From Roridomyces roridus (lineage: Eukaryota > Basidiomycota > Agaricomycetes > Agaricales > Mycenaceae), in assembly GCA_029378245.1 (NCBI GenBank), contig JARKIF010000002.1, positions 3,962,066 through 4,026,065 on the forward strand: a stretch of DNA of 64,000 bases. Direction: 5' to 3'. Both the position numbers and the translations under genes were made by a program. The notes beneath the pieces are model-generated. The model was not told the origin of the DNA and ran no database searches. It was given only the letters and a program-made list of their open reading frames with translations. Every line of letters begins with the position of its first letter. The first letter of the stretch is position 1. This document shows, piece by piece, positions 1-10,488 of this stretch.

Positions 1-116
1 AACTCTCCATTAACTCTCCATTGCCGACCTTCTGTATGTTTGTTCCATATAAATTACTCATCTCCAATGTCTGGCATGTACTTGGTTACTGCAGAATAAC
101 ATTTATTTGCCACTTA

Positions 117-1422
117 CATCAGTAAAACTACAAGAAGCACTCTGAGGACTTTGAGGACTTCGGGAAGTCCTCAAAGACCTCAAAGACCCGTTCGAGCCCA
201 AAGTCCATAGGTCTTTGTACAGTAGGGTCCACATGCACCGCAAAGTCCTCTTTGGTCTTTGAAGAGTCCTACTCAGCCATTGGAAAGTCGTCTGCAAGAC
301 TTCAGAAGACCTCAAAACGGACACTGGAGATTATATCAAATGCAATTCAATTCGTGACTACATACATACATGTACTATCTACAGTGAGCCAGATTAAGGA
401 AAGGATCACAACGAATGACGACGCCAGTGCGGCAGGTCGGACTCGAGGAGGGAATGAGACACCGGCGGCGTGCGGGAGATGGGCTATTCGACGCGATGTG
501 GGTGTATTGGACCGGAACGGGAGGGAGGGAAGATGGACAAAACGGTGGAGGGCGGGTAACAGTTAGTTGCCAAGTGCCGATGAGTCGCGGTGACGTTGCA
601 GGTGCAGCATGGGCGATAGTGTCGTGCGGAAGGGGGTTTGGCTTGCGGACGTAAGGCTTGTGCGCGTAGGAAGGTATGCGGATGTGGGCTTGCAGACGGA
701 TGGACGAGACTTGGGACTTGCGCCATGAGTCTTGAGCCTTGATGGACTAGGGAGGCGAGGATGACTTGAGCTTCGCGTCAGTGCTTCAGGGTGTCGAGAA
801 CGGTGAATGATTAACAGGCGTTGGAGAGGAACCGGCTTGACACGACTTCGGCGGGTGTGGCGGGTGTGGGCAGGAGCGGAGCGCGAACGAGTGGAGGGAA
901 GATGGTGGGGGAAGAGAAGAGGCAGCGGAGAAAATTGCCCGAAATCACGCCATCTTGTATAATGAGTCATCTTCCCGATGATCCGAGACACTCCGCTCGG
1001 ATCAATCAGAAAGCCTTGGCGAAATTTTGCAAAGTCCCCGCCCTTCACCCGCCCACCAGCCCCGCGCTACCCTACCCTCCACGGGCGTCCGTTCTCCCAC
1101 ATCCTCGCAAATTCTGTTCTCCCAATGTTCTCATTCACTCGGCACCCACTAATTTTGCACAAGTCATCCACAAACTTGAGACAAGCTCTCCGGGCTCAAT
1201 CGGACTCTGAATGGCCACATGGGACTTTCTGTGCAGTAAGGTCTCCGAGAACTTTGATCTCTTGTTGATCTTTGGAAATCATGACCATTTTGGGCCGGAC
1301 ACCCTTGGAAGACCTTGTCGAAGTGAAAGACCTCCAAAGACCTTTGAAGCTCAACTACCAAAGTTCAAAGACCTCATTCAGAGTGCAAAGTCCTCAAAGT
1401 GCTTTGTGTAGTTTTACTGATG
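117..1422. mobile_element. TIR DNA transposon (non-autonomous), TA target
   Basis: The two ends are inverted copies of each other: the left end starts CATCAGTAAAACTACA and the right end is its reverse complement, with similarity running about 36 bp and about four mismatches. A TA dinucleotide sits immediately outside each end (115-116 and 1423-1424), as expected of a Tc1/mariner-type insertion. Just inside both ends the motif 'aaagtcctcaaag' and its inverse recur several times (121-180, 240-320, 1310-1400), giving subterminal repeats. I see no convincing transposase; the open frames inside are short and overlap on both strands. Superfamily is inferred only from the TA flank. Confidence 0.6.
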
Positions 1423-1424
1423 TA

Positions 1425-1613
1425 CCTGAGCTCATTGCCTCGGCGCCGGAGCGTAGCGAGGGCCACGTCTTGTACCTCATCAGATTCGGGCTCCCCAGTC
1501 CACGCACGGCGCCTCTGGCTCTCCTTCCATACCAACCGGCCATGCTCATAAGCGTCTGCCATCATCTGGTGCATAAGAACGCGCGTGGTAGCGTCGATCC
1601 GAGTTCGACCCAT
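1425..1613 (-). pseudogene. Coding-like fragment, function unknown
   Basis: A minus-strand frame starting at an ATG at 1613 reads MGRTRIDATTRVLMHQ and continues for about 60 residues with balanced, gene-like composition. It then reaches GCTCAG followed by a GTACAT that could be a splice donor, exactly at the edge of the TIR element at 1424. It may be the first exon of a gene cut by the element, or an exon whose intron received it. No family recognised. Confidence 0.3.
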
Positions 1614-1639
1614 GTCAAAGACCTACAAGACGAATGAGC

Positions 1640-2503
1640 CCCAGTGAAAAGTCCGGTCGATCGCTAGGGATGGAACGGGATGAAATGCTGTCGGATAGCC
1701 GAGAGTCGATGATTCGGGATCGTTTGAGATGAAATGTGGGGTACCCATCAGCAGGTGTGTGAACGATCCCAATCGATCCCTTTCCATCCACTCTTTATGC
1801 CACCGGTGTCGCAACGCGCATATGGCAAGATGCCACTTGTCCTCTACCCTTCAAAAGATGGATTTTGCCCATTTGACTGGAGTGGCAAGCAACGGAACCA
1901 TGTGCAGGCAAGCCCCACTCATTTATGATGCATGTTGCCAATTACTGTTGTTTTTGCCTTGGAATACTACTGAAAAACATGTCTGAGAGGTGCTGAGGGC
2001 TGCCTTGAAGAATTTAAAATGGTCAATTGAACAGGGGATACCACCTCTGGAGTTGAAAGTTTGATGCACAAGAATTGTTCAGTTTATTCAGAGGTAAGTC
2101 TCGTCAGATTATAAGTTTTCTCGTTCAAAGCAGCAGTAAGTCAAATGTAGTAAATGGAGAGAACTAGTAACTACGCAATCAAGTGTAGTAGTAAGGAGGC
2201 AGTAAAGAAGAAAATGGAGTGGGGAAGCCATGGCAAGCTTTTTTTGACTGCTTCCGACCCATTTTATTTGACCGGCGAGAGAACCCCAACGAACCCCAAC
2301 GATCTCTTTTAAACACCAATTTGACAGCGCTTAGCGCGTTGTAAGCGACACTTCCCATTCCATCCCGTTCGATACCCGTTAATATGAGAATTCTGTATCA
2401 TATCTGGATGGATGGCGTTCTTTTGGGATGAAATGCCCCAAGCTGTCACGGAGCGCATTTCATCCCGTTCCATCCCTAGCGATCGACCGGACTTTTCACT
2501 GGG
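1640..2503. mobile_element. TIR element of about 0.86 kb
   Basis: The ends are near-perfect inverted repeats of about 48 bp, beginning CCCAGTGAAAAGTCCGG on the left and finishing with the inverse on the right. Inside are short open frames on both strands only, so it looks non-autonomous. The flanks share just TGAG, so no clear target duplication can be claimed and the superfamily is left open. Confidence 0.65.
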
Positions 2504-3483
2504 CTTGAGATTGGGCAATGGGCGGAGGTGCGCCATGCTGAAGCCGAGTGGCAGAAAGGGAAAACGAGTTTATTCTAGTTTGGGTGTGTACACTACTTCT
2601 TGTTCCATATCAAGACATTGTATTCTATGCATGCAATACTCTAGATGAGTCCACTGTGTCTCCCCCAAGTCATATTAGGTGTGATAATCTGGCATGCACG
2701 GTACATCTCATAATAGGCTGCGGACGTAGAGTAGGCACCAATACCAATGCGGCGTGTCATGATATGACCCCAGGCCACAACCCGATCAATCATCAACCAT
2801 CAATACTCTAATCAGTGATCATCACTGATCGGCCGGGTCTTGTCTCAACCCCTGCTTGGTACTCCACTCTCCCCTGCATTTAAACCCCTACTTGTCGCGA
2901 TCGCCCCTGCTCCTACCCCCTACCCCTTGTACCTAATTCGATCATGTAGTATATATACCCGTCTACAGTCTCAGTACTGTAGACGAATCTAGTCTATTCT
3001 CCCTACGGCTTGCTCTACCTCTTGAGTCTCGTCTGCTGCTCTTCGCTCGGTCGCCTCGTTCGTTGCCGACTAGAACCCGACTTAGCCCTAGGTGCTGACA
3101 TGACAGCTGTGAAATCACACAAACAGGGCATCATTGAAGCGGTAAAGAGACTTCAAACAGCATGCCATGGTACATTTCGAAGATATGGGACCCAAAAATT
3201 CGCATTTCTTCAACTCAGCAGTGCAGGGCAGGAGGTGGAATCTGGGACACTTCTTGTGTCTGAGAAAGCAATGCATCACAGCACGAAGGCAAAGATGAAA
3301 ATTTCAAACTTGTGTCCGGCCACATGCAGATCTATGTAATGAGCATTTTTCTTCGCTATAACTAAGCATCAAAGTGCCTGTGGAAGTCAGAGCAAGCGAG
3401 AACATGCAATTGATACCGTCAATAGGAGAACAAACAAATACAAACCTGCCGTTGATCACATAGGCGTTGCCGGTCCCCACTGC
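2504..3483. other. Non-coding stretch with a palindrome and a hairpin
   Basis: No gene is supported. Two structured sites are visible. At 2811-2829, ATCAGTGAT and its inverse ATCACTGAT flank a single C. At 2960-2985, CGTCTACAGT and its perfect inverse flank the loop CTCAGT. TATATATA at about 2950 followed by CT-rich sequence up to 3070 resembles the promoter and leader part of an LTR, but no partner copy exists in the window. Confidence 0.35.
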
Positions 3484-3485
3484 GT

Positions 3486-3563
3486 GGTCTACTTCTAGGA
3501 CATTACCTACTCAAGCTATCTACTATACACTAGTGCACGTGAGTCGTGACACTGCGTATCAGT
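3486..3563 (+). repeat. Dispersed repeat, copy 1 (inverse copy near 35305-35377)
   Basis: About 75 nt starting GGTCTACTTCTAGGACATTA is nearly identical to the reverse complement of 35305-35377. Similarity stops on the left at 3486, so this is a conserved block rather than a whole element. It may lie just downstream of a retroelement LTR, but that is inference. Confidence 0.6.
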
Positions 3564-3709
3564 GGACTCACGATTGAGATGTTTCCGCAGCCCCTTACCT
3601 CCTGCCTTCCCTGCCCTTGCCTCCGTCACTCTCAATGCCTTCACCTCCGTCGCTGTTGCTGCCTTCACCTCGTGGACGCATCGTTGTGGTTGAGTGGGCT
3701 GGCACCAGA

Positions 3710-4335
3710 GTAGTGTTGGGTGGGTCCGGTTCAAACAAATGGTTCGAACCTGAACCGAACTGAACCGAACGCCCGTTCAGCGTTCAGGTTCGACAGATTA
3801 TTGAACGTGAACGCAAGGTTCGGTTCGGCGTTCGGGCGGGAGTACACGCGTTCAAATGCGAACGCAAAATTGAACCGAAAGCCGCCATCTTTCAGATTTT
3901 GGCAGCAATTACAAGGTAAGAATCAGGTTGAGATTTGACAGAGTGGGGAGAAAACTTACAGTGACCTTTCATTCATCAAGAACCCAGGTCAGAGAATGCG
4001 GTGGGTCGGCGCTGGCTGTGTGATCAGTCTTGATGGCACATCAGAGCGGCGCGACTCCTACTGTACGGGTGTTGTGCACCTAAAAGTCGGCTGGGTGCTT
4101 AGTCTGGGTTGTTCAATGACTTCCCAAGCACATTTGAATCTCATCTACCTTGAAATTCTGCTTGGACTATTGCTGGGAAAATCCGGGTTCGAACGCGTTC
4201 GAACGCCGAACTGAACGTGAACGGGCGTTCAGGTTCGGCGTTTCGAGGTTTTGCTGAACCGAATGCTAGGTTCAGGTTCGGCGTTTGACGAAAAGTGTCC
4301 CGAACGCGAACCGAACCGAACCGACCCATCACTAC
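3710..4335. mobile_element. hAT-like miniature element
   Basis: The left end GTAGTGTTGGGTGGGTC and the inverse of the right end, GTAGTGATGGGTCGGTTC, form degenerate TIRs. The flanks GGCACCAG (left) and GTGACCAG (right) match at 6 of 8 positions, consistent with an aged 8-bp duplication. The interior is packed with direct and inverted copies of GGTTCG/CGAACC, so it can fold extensively. No transposase is present. It sits inside coding-like sequence (see 4344-4550). Confidence 0.6.
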
Positions 4336-4343
4336 GTGACCAG

Positions 4344-4550
4344 AGAGCACTTTCCTTAACCTCCTTGGGTGTCTGCTGGAGAGGGGCGGCACCTGCCCAC
4401 TCAACATTGAATTCAATGTTGATGAGGATCTTTTTCCCGGCGCCCGTCGTGCATTGCAAATGCTGATGGATCATGCGGTGATGAGCATGGAATTGACTGC
4501 CCTTGAAAACATGTATTTTGCACAATTTCAGATGTGGTTTCCATACTATA
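4344..4550 (+). pseudogene. Coding-like remnant, possibly F-box/LRR type
   Basis: A plus-strand frame just right of the hAT-like element reads STFLNLLGCLLERGGTCPL and then about 45 further residues. The phrase 'LERGGTCPL' resembles the stretch following the F-box in Agaricomycete F-box proteins. It runs into sequence similar to the Gypsy LTR family and ends there, so it is a truncated relic. Family assignment is weak. Confidence 0.22.
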
Positions 4551-5930
4551 TGATCTCAATACGAGAGCTGATGTCAAGCCCAGAGACAGCCAGTATAGTG
4601 TAGGGCTCGGCACTGTACGTACCGTATACGGTACGGGTGCATTTTACGGAAGTACGGACACGGCAGAGGCACGTACGGAACGATACAGCATGTCTGCGAT
4701 GGCGTACGGTACGGTACGGGTGCGATACGGCCGTATACGGGTGTACGGATGGCTTCGAGCCTCCACTAGGTAATTTAGGTCGAATCTTTCTCAATGTATG
4801 GGAGACTCACCTGGGATGGATGTACAGGCATCCATGCCCACAAATTCACCCATGAGGACGATATTTGCCGCTCACTGAGCGATATGTCACACCGTGACAA
4901 GGCGGGCCGACAAACTCTGCCGCCATCACAACGACGGCGGGGTGCGATGGTGTTACTAGCGATGTCAATTCTGCTGATTGTCGACAGCTGGAACCCTGGC
5001 GGTAGCTTGGCGGTGGCCCGGAACAGCCGGGACCTCGGCAAACAGTAAGTGCCAGCAGCATGGGCGCATACGGCCGTATACGGCCGTAGATCCGTATACG
5101 GTACGGATGGCTACGGACCCCTGCCGCATACGTACGGAACCGCCACGCGCGTCCTGGACTGCCCACGGTATGGGACGGTTCACGTACCGTATGTACGTAT
5201 GACCGTACGATGCGGCTACGGTGCCGAGCCCTAGTATAGTGGATACTTTAGAGTGCTGTACAGGTTGAAGGGTATTTACCTGGATACAACTGATGGACTC
5301 ACTCCAAAACATGTAGGAGGTGTGCATACCTGCCTTACCAATGGGATACACCTATTAAACAGTTCTTAACCGTTGTACGATTGTCAGCAGTTCGAACCTT
5401 GGTGCAAGTGCAATTCGGAGGTTCGGGAGTTCACGGAATGATGGACAAGTTGGCCGAATGACCTGAAACATGAGCAGACCGCCGAGACGGGTCCGATGGA
5501 AGTGAGGTAGTGGCCATCACCTGTCGGAACAAGTGGATTCCGGCTTGGATACGGACTTTTGGTCAAGTATCTGCTGGTATCCCGAGACCAAGAGTGGGAG
5601 ATATGGGTATCGTTCAAGACCTAAGACTCATGGGAGTATGTCTTGAGGGTATATGTAAACTGAAGGAGGAAGTCAGATATGACTTCACTAAAATCGGTCG
5701 AGTGACAAGTCATGGATCAGTGTTGGCATCACAGGATCGACAAGGCCACCACGCGGAATCATAGGCACACCGGCCATACACGATGCTGGTTCCAACCAAC
5801 CAATCAGGATGTTTCTAATCAAGATACCCTGCTTATTTATAATCATTGCACCATGTGTTTGTACTATCATATCACCTTTAGGACCTGTATTTCCCCTCTA
5901 ATAGGAAGGGACAACCCATGGTGGTGTCCA
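4494..5930 (+). repeat. Diverged relic of the Gypsy LTR family, carrying a nested hAT element
   Basis: Flanking the hAT element at 4601-5233, the sequence can be aligned by eye to the LTR at 10489. Shared landmarks include CTCA..CGAGAGC, GAGCCCAGA/AAGCCCAGA, the stretch 'ACTCCRAAACAYGTAGGAG' and CTTACCAATGGGA. Further right, a block with ATACCC and a downstream TTATTTAT follows in the same order. It is much more diverged than the two LTRs of the intact element, so it is an older, separate insertion. Both boundaries are approximate. Confidence 0.5.
4601..5233. mobile_element. hAT miniature element (MITE) with perfect 8-bp target duplication
   Basis: The ends are TAGGGCTCGGCAC and its exact inverse. 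The 8 bp GTATAGTG occurs at 4593-4600 and again at 5234-5241, a textbook hAT duplication. The 633-bp interior has no transposase and is dominated by CGTATACGG-type palindromes clustered near both ends. It inserted into the diverged LTR relic, so it is younger than that LTR. Confidence 0.88.
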
Positions 5931-6124
5931 TTCTAATTGGAAAGGATAGAGGCCGGGTCCCTATGTTGCAATAAAGAGCGCGACAAAGGTCGCAATAAAG
6001 TCCCAATATACCACGTAAAGACTTACCAAGTGCAAGTAATAGGTAGTGTTGCGATAAAGTCGTGCCGAATGATCCCCCATCGTGATCTTAGCCCAAAAAG
6101 GAAATTACTGCCACTAAGTACATT

Positions 6125-9100
6125 CTACTCTGCAATACTCTCCCCCCGCTCGTCCGCATCAATCCCGAGCCCGGCGATCTTGAAGAGCAAGTCCGACACA
6201 TGCTCATCATGTGCTTCATCGCCATCCTCGCCGTCCGAATCGGGCTCACCCCCATCCTCCTCGTGACTCGGCTCCTCCCCACCCGCCATCCCCGGTTCCC
6301 GCTCCGTGTCCACCACCATCTGGTCCTCCTCGTGCTCATCAGGCGAAACGGGCTGCAGCGGCACGCCGGGTGTCAATGACGCAGTACACCGTGTGCCCCA
6401 CTTCCTCTTCAATGCGTGCAGCCGTATCATGTGTGACTGCTCAAATCTTCCCCGCCGCCCCCGATACTCTGCAACATGGACAGCCAGCACGTAGTCGTCC
6501 TCCACCTGCTCTTCCGTCTTGCCCTCCGTCCGCCGCAGTTCTTTCTCGCGTTTATGGAGGAACACGCTCTCGTCGCGCATCCAAGTCACGAAACGACGAA
6601 TTTCAATATCCAATCGTTTGATCTCCTCCCACGCACGCTCCAGCCGGAACCAGCGGTTCATGACTGCGTGGTATGCAGGCCGGGCCCAGTATTGGCGGTT
6701 TACATCGTGACGGCTGTGGCGGAGTAGGTCAAAGTCGGCGAGGAAGGCGTACTCCAGGACCTGCTCAATGTCGACAGGATCCCGAGGTGGGGTGACAGCA
6801 GCAGCGGCAGCGTTGTATTTGGCGACCGCGGATCGTACAGCCTTGGAGCGAGCTTGCAGGGACTTGGCAATGTGCTTTCGCATCTTGTAGCCTAACATTC
6901 AAGTCAGCATGGAGAACAAATACACCAATCAAATCAGACTCACCGGTGCCGGACTGATTCATCTTGGTGAGCTCGAACAAACGCTCCACTACGAGGAGCT
7001 CCAATCGATCAAGAGCACGCTGATATTCTAGCGAGCGAGCCTCCTCCTCGGCGGCAATGTAACTTGGGCTCGTCGGAGTCCAGCGTGTAGCGATGCCAAG
7101 CTCTAGCTCGATATCCGCCAGCGCCATTGCACTCCGCTCCCTCTTCTCCAGCGCATGCCGAAGTGCGAGTTCTGCTTTGCTCTTGCCGGGCGTGAAGGCT
7201 GCATTGTCCGACTGGGATTTGCGAATGGCTGCCCTGCAAGCCGTGACTTTGGCTCTGCACACCGGCGTCAGATACACCCAGAGGAGATGGGCTGAAAACT
7301 CATGAGTCGGCGCTCTCTGCTACCAGGCAAGCGACGTAGCGGGTTTCCGCAGTATCTTCCGCCTTCTTTGAGCTCTTCCACAGCTCCTTCAAATACACCG
7401 TCTCATCCGCAAGCGCCTGGACGAATTCCTCTCTGTCCACAACATCCTCGTCCCTCATCATCTGCCTAACCATTGGTTCGTCGTCCAAGATCTTCAAAGA
7501 CTGCTCATAGTTGGAGCAGAGGAAGGTTGCTAAGGAAGGAGATGAGCGTTCTTGTCGAGGTGAGAGAGAGAGAGAGAGAGGTCTACGTACCGAGGGAAGC
7601 GTACACATCAAAGTCATCCATGTGCTTGAAATACGCCGTGATCTCCTGCTGACGGTGGAAGCGACTCGCACGCCGACAACAGCCCGCTGAAATGCGAACG
7701 TACGAACCACCAGTAAAATAAAACCAACACAAATACCCTGGACCAGCCAAGAGTGTGATGAGGTGAGGTTGTGGGAAGAGAGTGGTGCGCGCCAGCAAGT
7801 TGTGTGTGTTCGGGGGGTTCGGGCCGAAGTATACGACCAAATCTAGTTCGGATGAGACAATAGGTGTGGGGCAAGTAAAAGCAACAACCAGCGTGCAATG
7901 TAAAACCTAGAAAATCAGAAGTCAACAATCAAATTCAAATGGATGTCGCCAGATAGTTGTCGCCGTATGTCGTCGTCGTCGAATTGAGACCAGCTCAATA
8001 TGAAATGCTATATCCTGTAAGTCAGTGTCTTGAACGGTTCAGGCTGATGAGAGCGAGTATAGAAAGAAGCAGAGTGTTGTCGAAACCGTAGTCGTATGTC
8101 ATAGTCGTATGCCGAAACCGTAAGTCGTAGTCGTTCCGTAGTCGTAGTTCCGTATACATCCCGTGTTCCTATTCCCCCTTCCAGGTATTCTACTCGCTAA
8201 TTTATACTACTACTGTTTGTACTTTGTCCAATACAGTGCACTATTGTCCCTCCTAACGACTGACTCCGTCGCTAGGTACACTGTCTCTCCCCGAGCCATG
8301 CCCGAGCCATACCCGAGTCATACTTAAGCCGTGCTATTGTTCTCATGCGTCTTGGACATTCTGAATCCTTCCATCGGCTCCGCTGAGCTCCACAGAGCTC
8401 CACAAGTCGTGGTAGTTGTAGTGTGGCGGAGTGCAGCGACGCGACTTGGACGCGACGCGACGCGTTCGGATCACGTGATGATCTGATTGATATCATCGCA
8501 CCTTCTTCGATCCCAACTTGCGCGCCAATATGAAATTCGCGAAATCTTGGCCTTCTGGCATGATTTCTCCCGTGGTACGATGGCCCGCACCTCACCGCCA
8601 GTGCATTGCTCCTCGAGAACCGCCGCTCGCACCCTTCCAGATCCTCAATCCCCAGGCCCTTGACGTATAACGCCAAGAAGCAGACCTGGCAAAGGCGATT
8701 GTGCGCATGCCCGTGGAACGAGCCAACGAGGCACCGCAATCGAGCCTCGCGCGCCTTGGGTCCTAGCTCGCTCTTGTCGAGAGTGGTGCAGAAGTGGCAC
8801 CCAATGTCGTAACCAACCCCAATATCAATACCGAAATGCTTGAGGAGGTGCTCGACCACGGCCAGAGGATATTTAGACCTGATGGAATAATTGAGTGAGG
8901 AGCTCGAAACTGCAGAGGACGGAAACGTACAGCTCACCGCTGCGCAGCATGTCCACCAACACCAAAGCAAACCCGTGGCGACACAGGCAAAGGAAGATAC
9001 CAGTCCCGTCGAATATGCCCCACATTTTGGCCGTCACATCATTGAGCATGTTCTTCCAACGTTCCTTGCATGGATTGTCCACTCCCTGCTTGAATGTTAG

Positions 9101-10247
9101 CCTTCAAATCGATTTTGATCAATTCACGAACTCACATTGTCGTCTGAAGGCAAGATATTGGCTAGCCGGCGGCGAGCCCACTCATCCACCTGCTCACGCG
9201 GCAGATAATACCCGTCGCTTGCATCCCGGTCGTCCCAACGCTCATTCGTCTCCCCAGGGCCATCGTCACCGGGTCCTCGTCGCAGAACTCGCTTCAACGA
9301 GTCGTTGCCATCCATCGTGACCAGCATGCTGAAAATCAGGTCGTCCTCTCCCTCGAGCCTGTAGCTGCACGCAGGACAGCAGTTCTTCATTCGCCAAGCG
9401 GGATCATCCCGGCCGAGGGACTTGAGTACTTGAAGCTCGGTGCGTCGACGTAGTTCAAGGTAGAGGTCGAGGGCGATGGAAAAGTGTTGATGCATAGTCG
9501 AGCGAATGGGAACCTGTCCAATACAGTCAGTCAATGGTATGCAGAAGCATAATAGAATATGCTTACCCCATGTAAATCAGCCAGAGTCTTGGTAAAGGCG
9601 TATATGGAGAACTGGGGACACCGCGCATGCGAGACGCGATAAAAGTCTAGTGTAGCCATTGTAAAAACGAACTGGGGTGTCCACGGTGCAGAGGGTACAA
9701 GCCCGAGTCTGAGCAGGGCGGCTGAAAAACCTCCACTGCCTTTGGGAAGCGACAGCGTCTCGCTGTGCTCCGCTGGGTGTTTCGTCAGATGAAAAAAGCC
9801 AAGAAACAAAAAATAAACGCACTGAATAGGTCCATGACCATCACTGTGTAAAACTCCGCGTCCTCTTCATCCTCCTCGTCAGGCTTCCCCCGTGCACGAA
9901 AGGTCGAGTACGCCTTGAGCATGCTAGGCATCTGGGCGGCAAATGCGTTGTTACGTCTTTGAGTACGGTCCCTGCGGGTCCGCGTATCTTTGCACCGAGT
10001 CCTGACGCAAGTTAGTGGATGTACAAGATTTGCCTTAAAAATCAAGTGCTCACCTGGAACGCTCCGTCATCTCGATGATGTCCTCCAGCGTTTCATGGTC
10101 TCCCCCAGCGTGACTGATTTGAGCTTCGTGTGTCCCATCCAACACGTTCGCGACCGTATGAATCTCTGGCAGATTTGCTGCATCAAATTCGGGGGCAGCA
10201 GCCAATTCTTGGATGGCGAGAAGATTTTGCCGATTTGTGGTGGACAT
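6125..10247 (-). CDS. KDZ (Kyakuja-Dileera-Zisupton) transposase, multi-exon
   Basis: Spliced by eye from an ATG at 10247 (MSTTNRQNLL) to a TAG at 6125. In order the exons give an N-terminal low-complexity part, the cysteine-cluster region (LGLVPSAPWTP; later NCCPACSYRLE), the phrase MDGNDSLKRV, MWGIFDGTGIFLCLCRHG, then GYDIGC..SFHGHAHNRLCQ..LEGCERRFSRSNALA, RRASRFHRQQEI, and a C-terminal part with KMRKHIAKSLQARSKAVR and EYAFLADFDLL. This order and these phrases are typical of Agaricomycete KDZ transposases, which move DNA elements. The intron after SNALA is enlarged by about 0.85 kb of foreign-looking sequence. Exon ends near 7300 and 9800 are uncertain, so intactness is not proven. The 5' flank is occupied by a hAT-like element from 10312. 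Confidence 0.82.
7695..8590. repeat. Insertion inside a KDZ intron
   Basis: The KDZ coding frame stops after SNALA at a GTGAGG donor near 8590 and resumes at RRASRFHRQ near 7690. In between lies about 0.9 kb with no coding match. It contains a degenerate CGTAGT/CGTATG repeat (8080-8150) and a TATAAATTAGC on the minus strand. Typical introns here are 45-65 nt, so a later insertion is inferred. I found no clear terminal repeats or target duplication. Confidence 0.4.
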
Positions 10248-10311
10248 GACTGTCAAGCGTGAGTGCAAAGGTTCATGTTGGGTCGCATCTACTCACCATC
10301 CCAGGCATCCT

Positions 10312-10487
10312 TAGGGATGCACACCGTACCCGTGTCAACCCGTTTGACGGCCGTCCGTACACGGGTACGTACCCGTCCCCGTTGGGCCCTTCCCCGAAAA
10401 AATATACGGGACGGGTACGGGACGGCAACACTGCCGTCCGTCCCGTCAATCTCACAGATTGAGGGGCCGTCTACGGGTTGGCATCCG
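10312..10487. mobile_element. Short hAT-like palindromic element, right end abutting the Gypsy LTR
   Basis: The left end TAGGGATGCACACCGTACCC and the right end GTCTACGGGTTGGCATCC are degenerate inverses. The interior folds through ACGGGTAC/GACGGG blocks. The right terminus is cut where the Gypsy 5' LTR begins (10489), and its missing end is not found beyond the 3' LTR. It lies 65 bp upstream of the KDZ start codon. Confidence 0.45.
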
Positions 10488-10488
10488 T

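Noticed and set aside
6211..6621. Plus-strand 136-codon frame
   Set aside because: Shadow of the KDZ C-terminal exon on the other strand; low-complexity proline/arginine translation.
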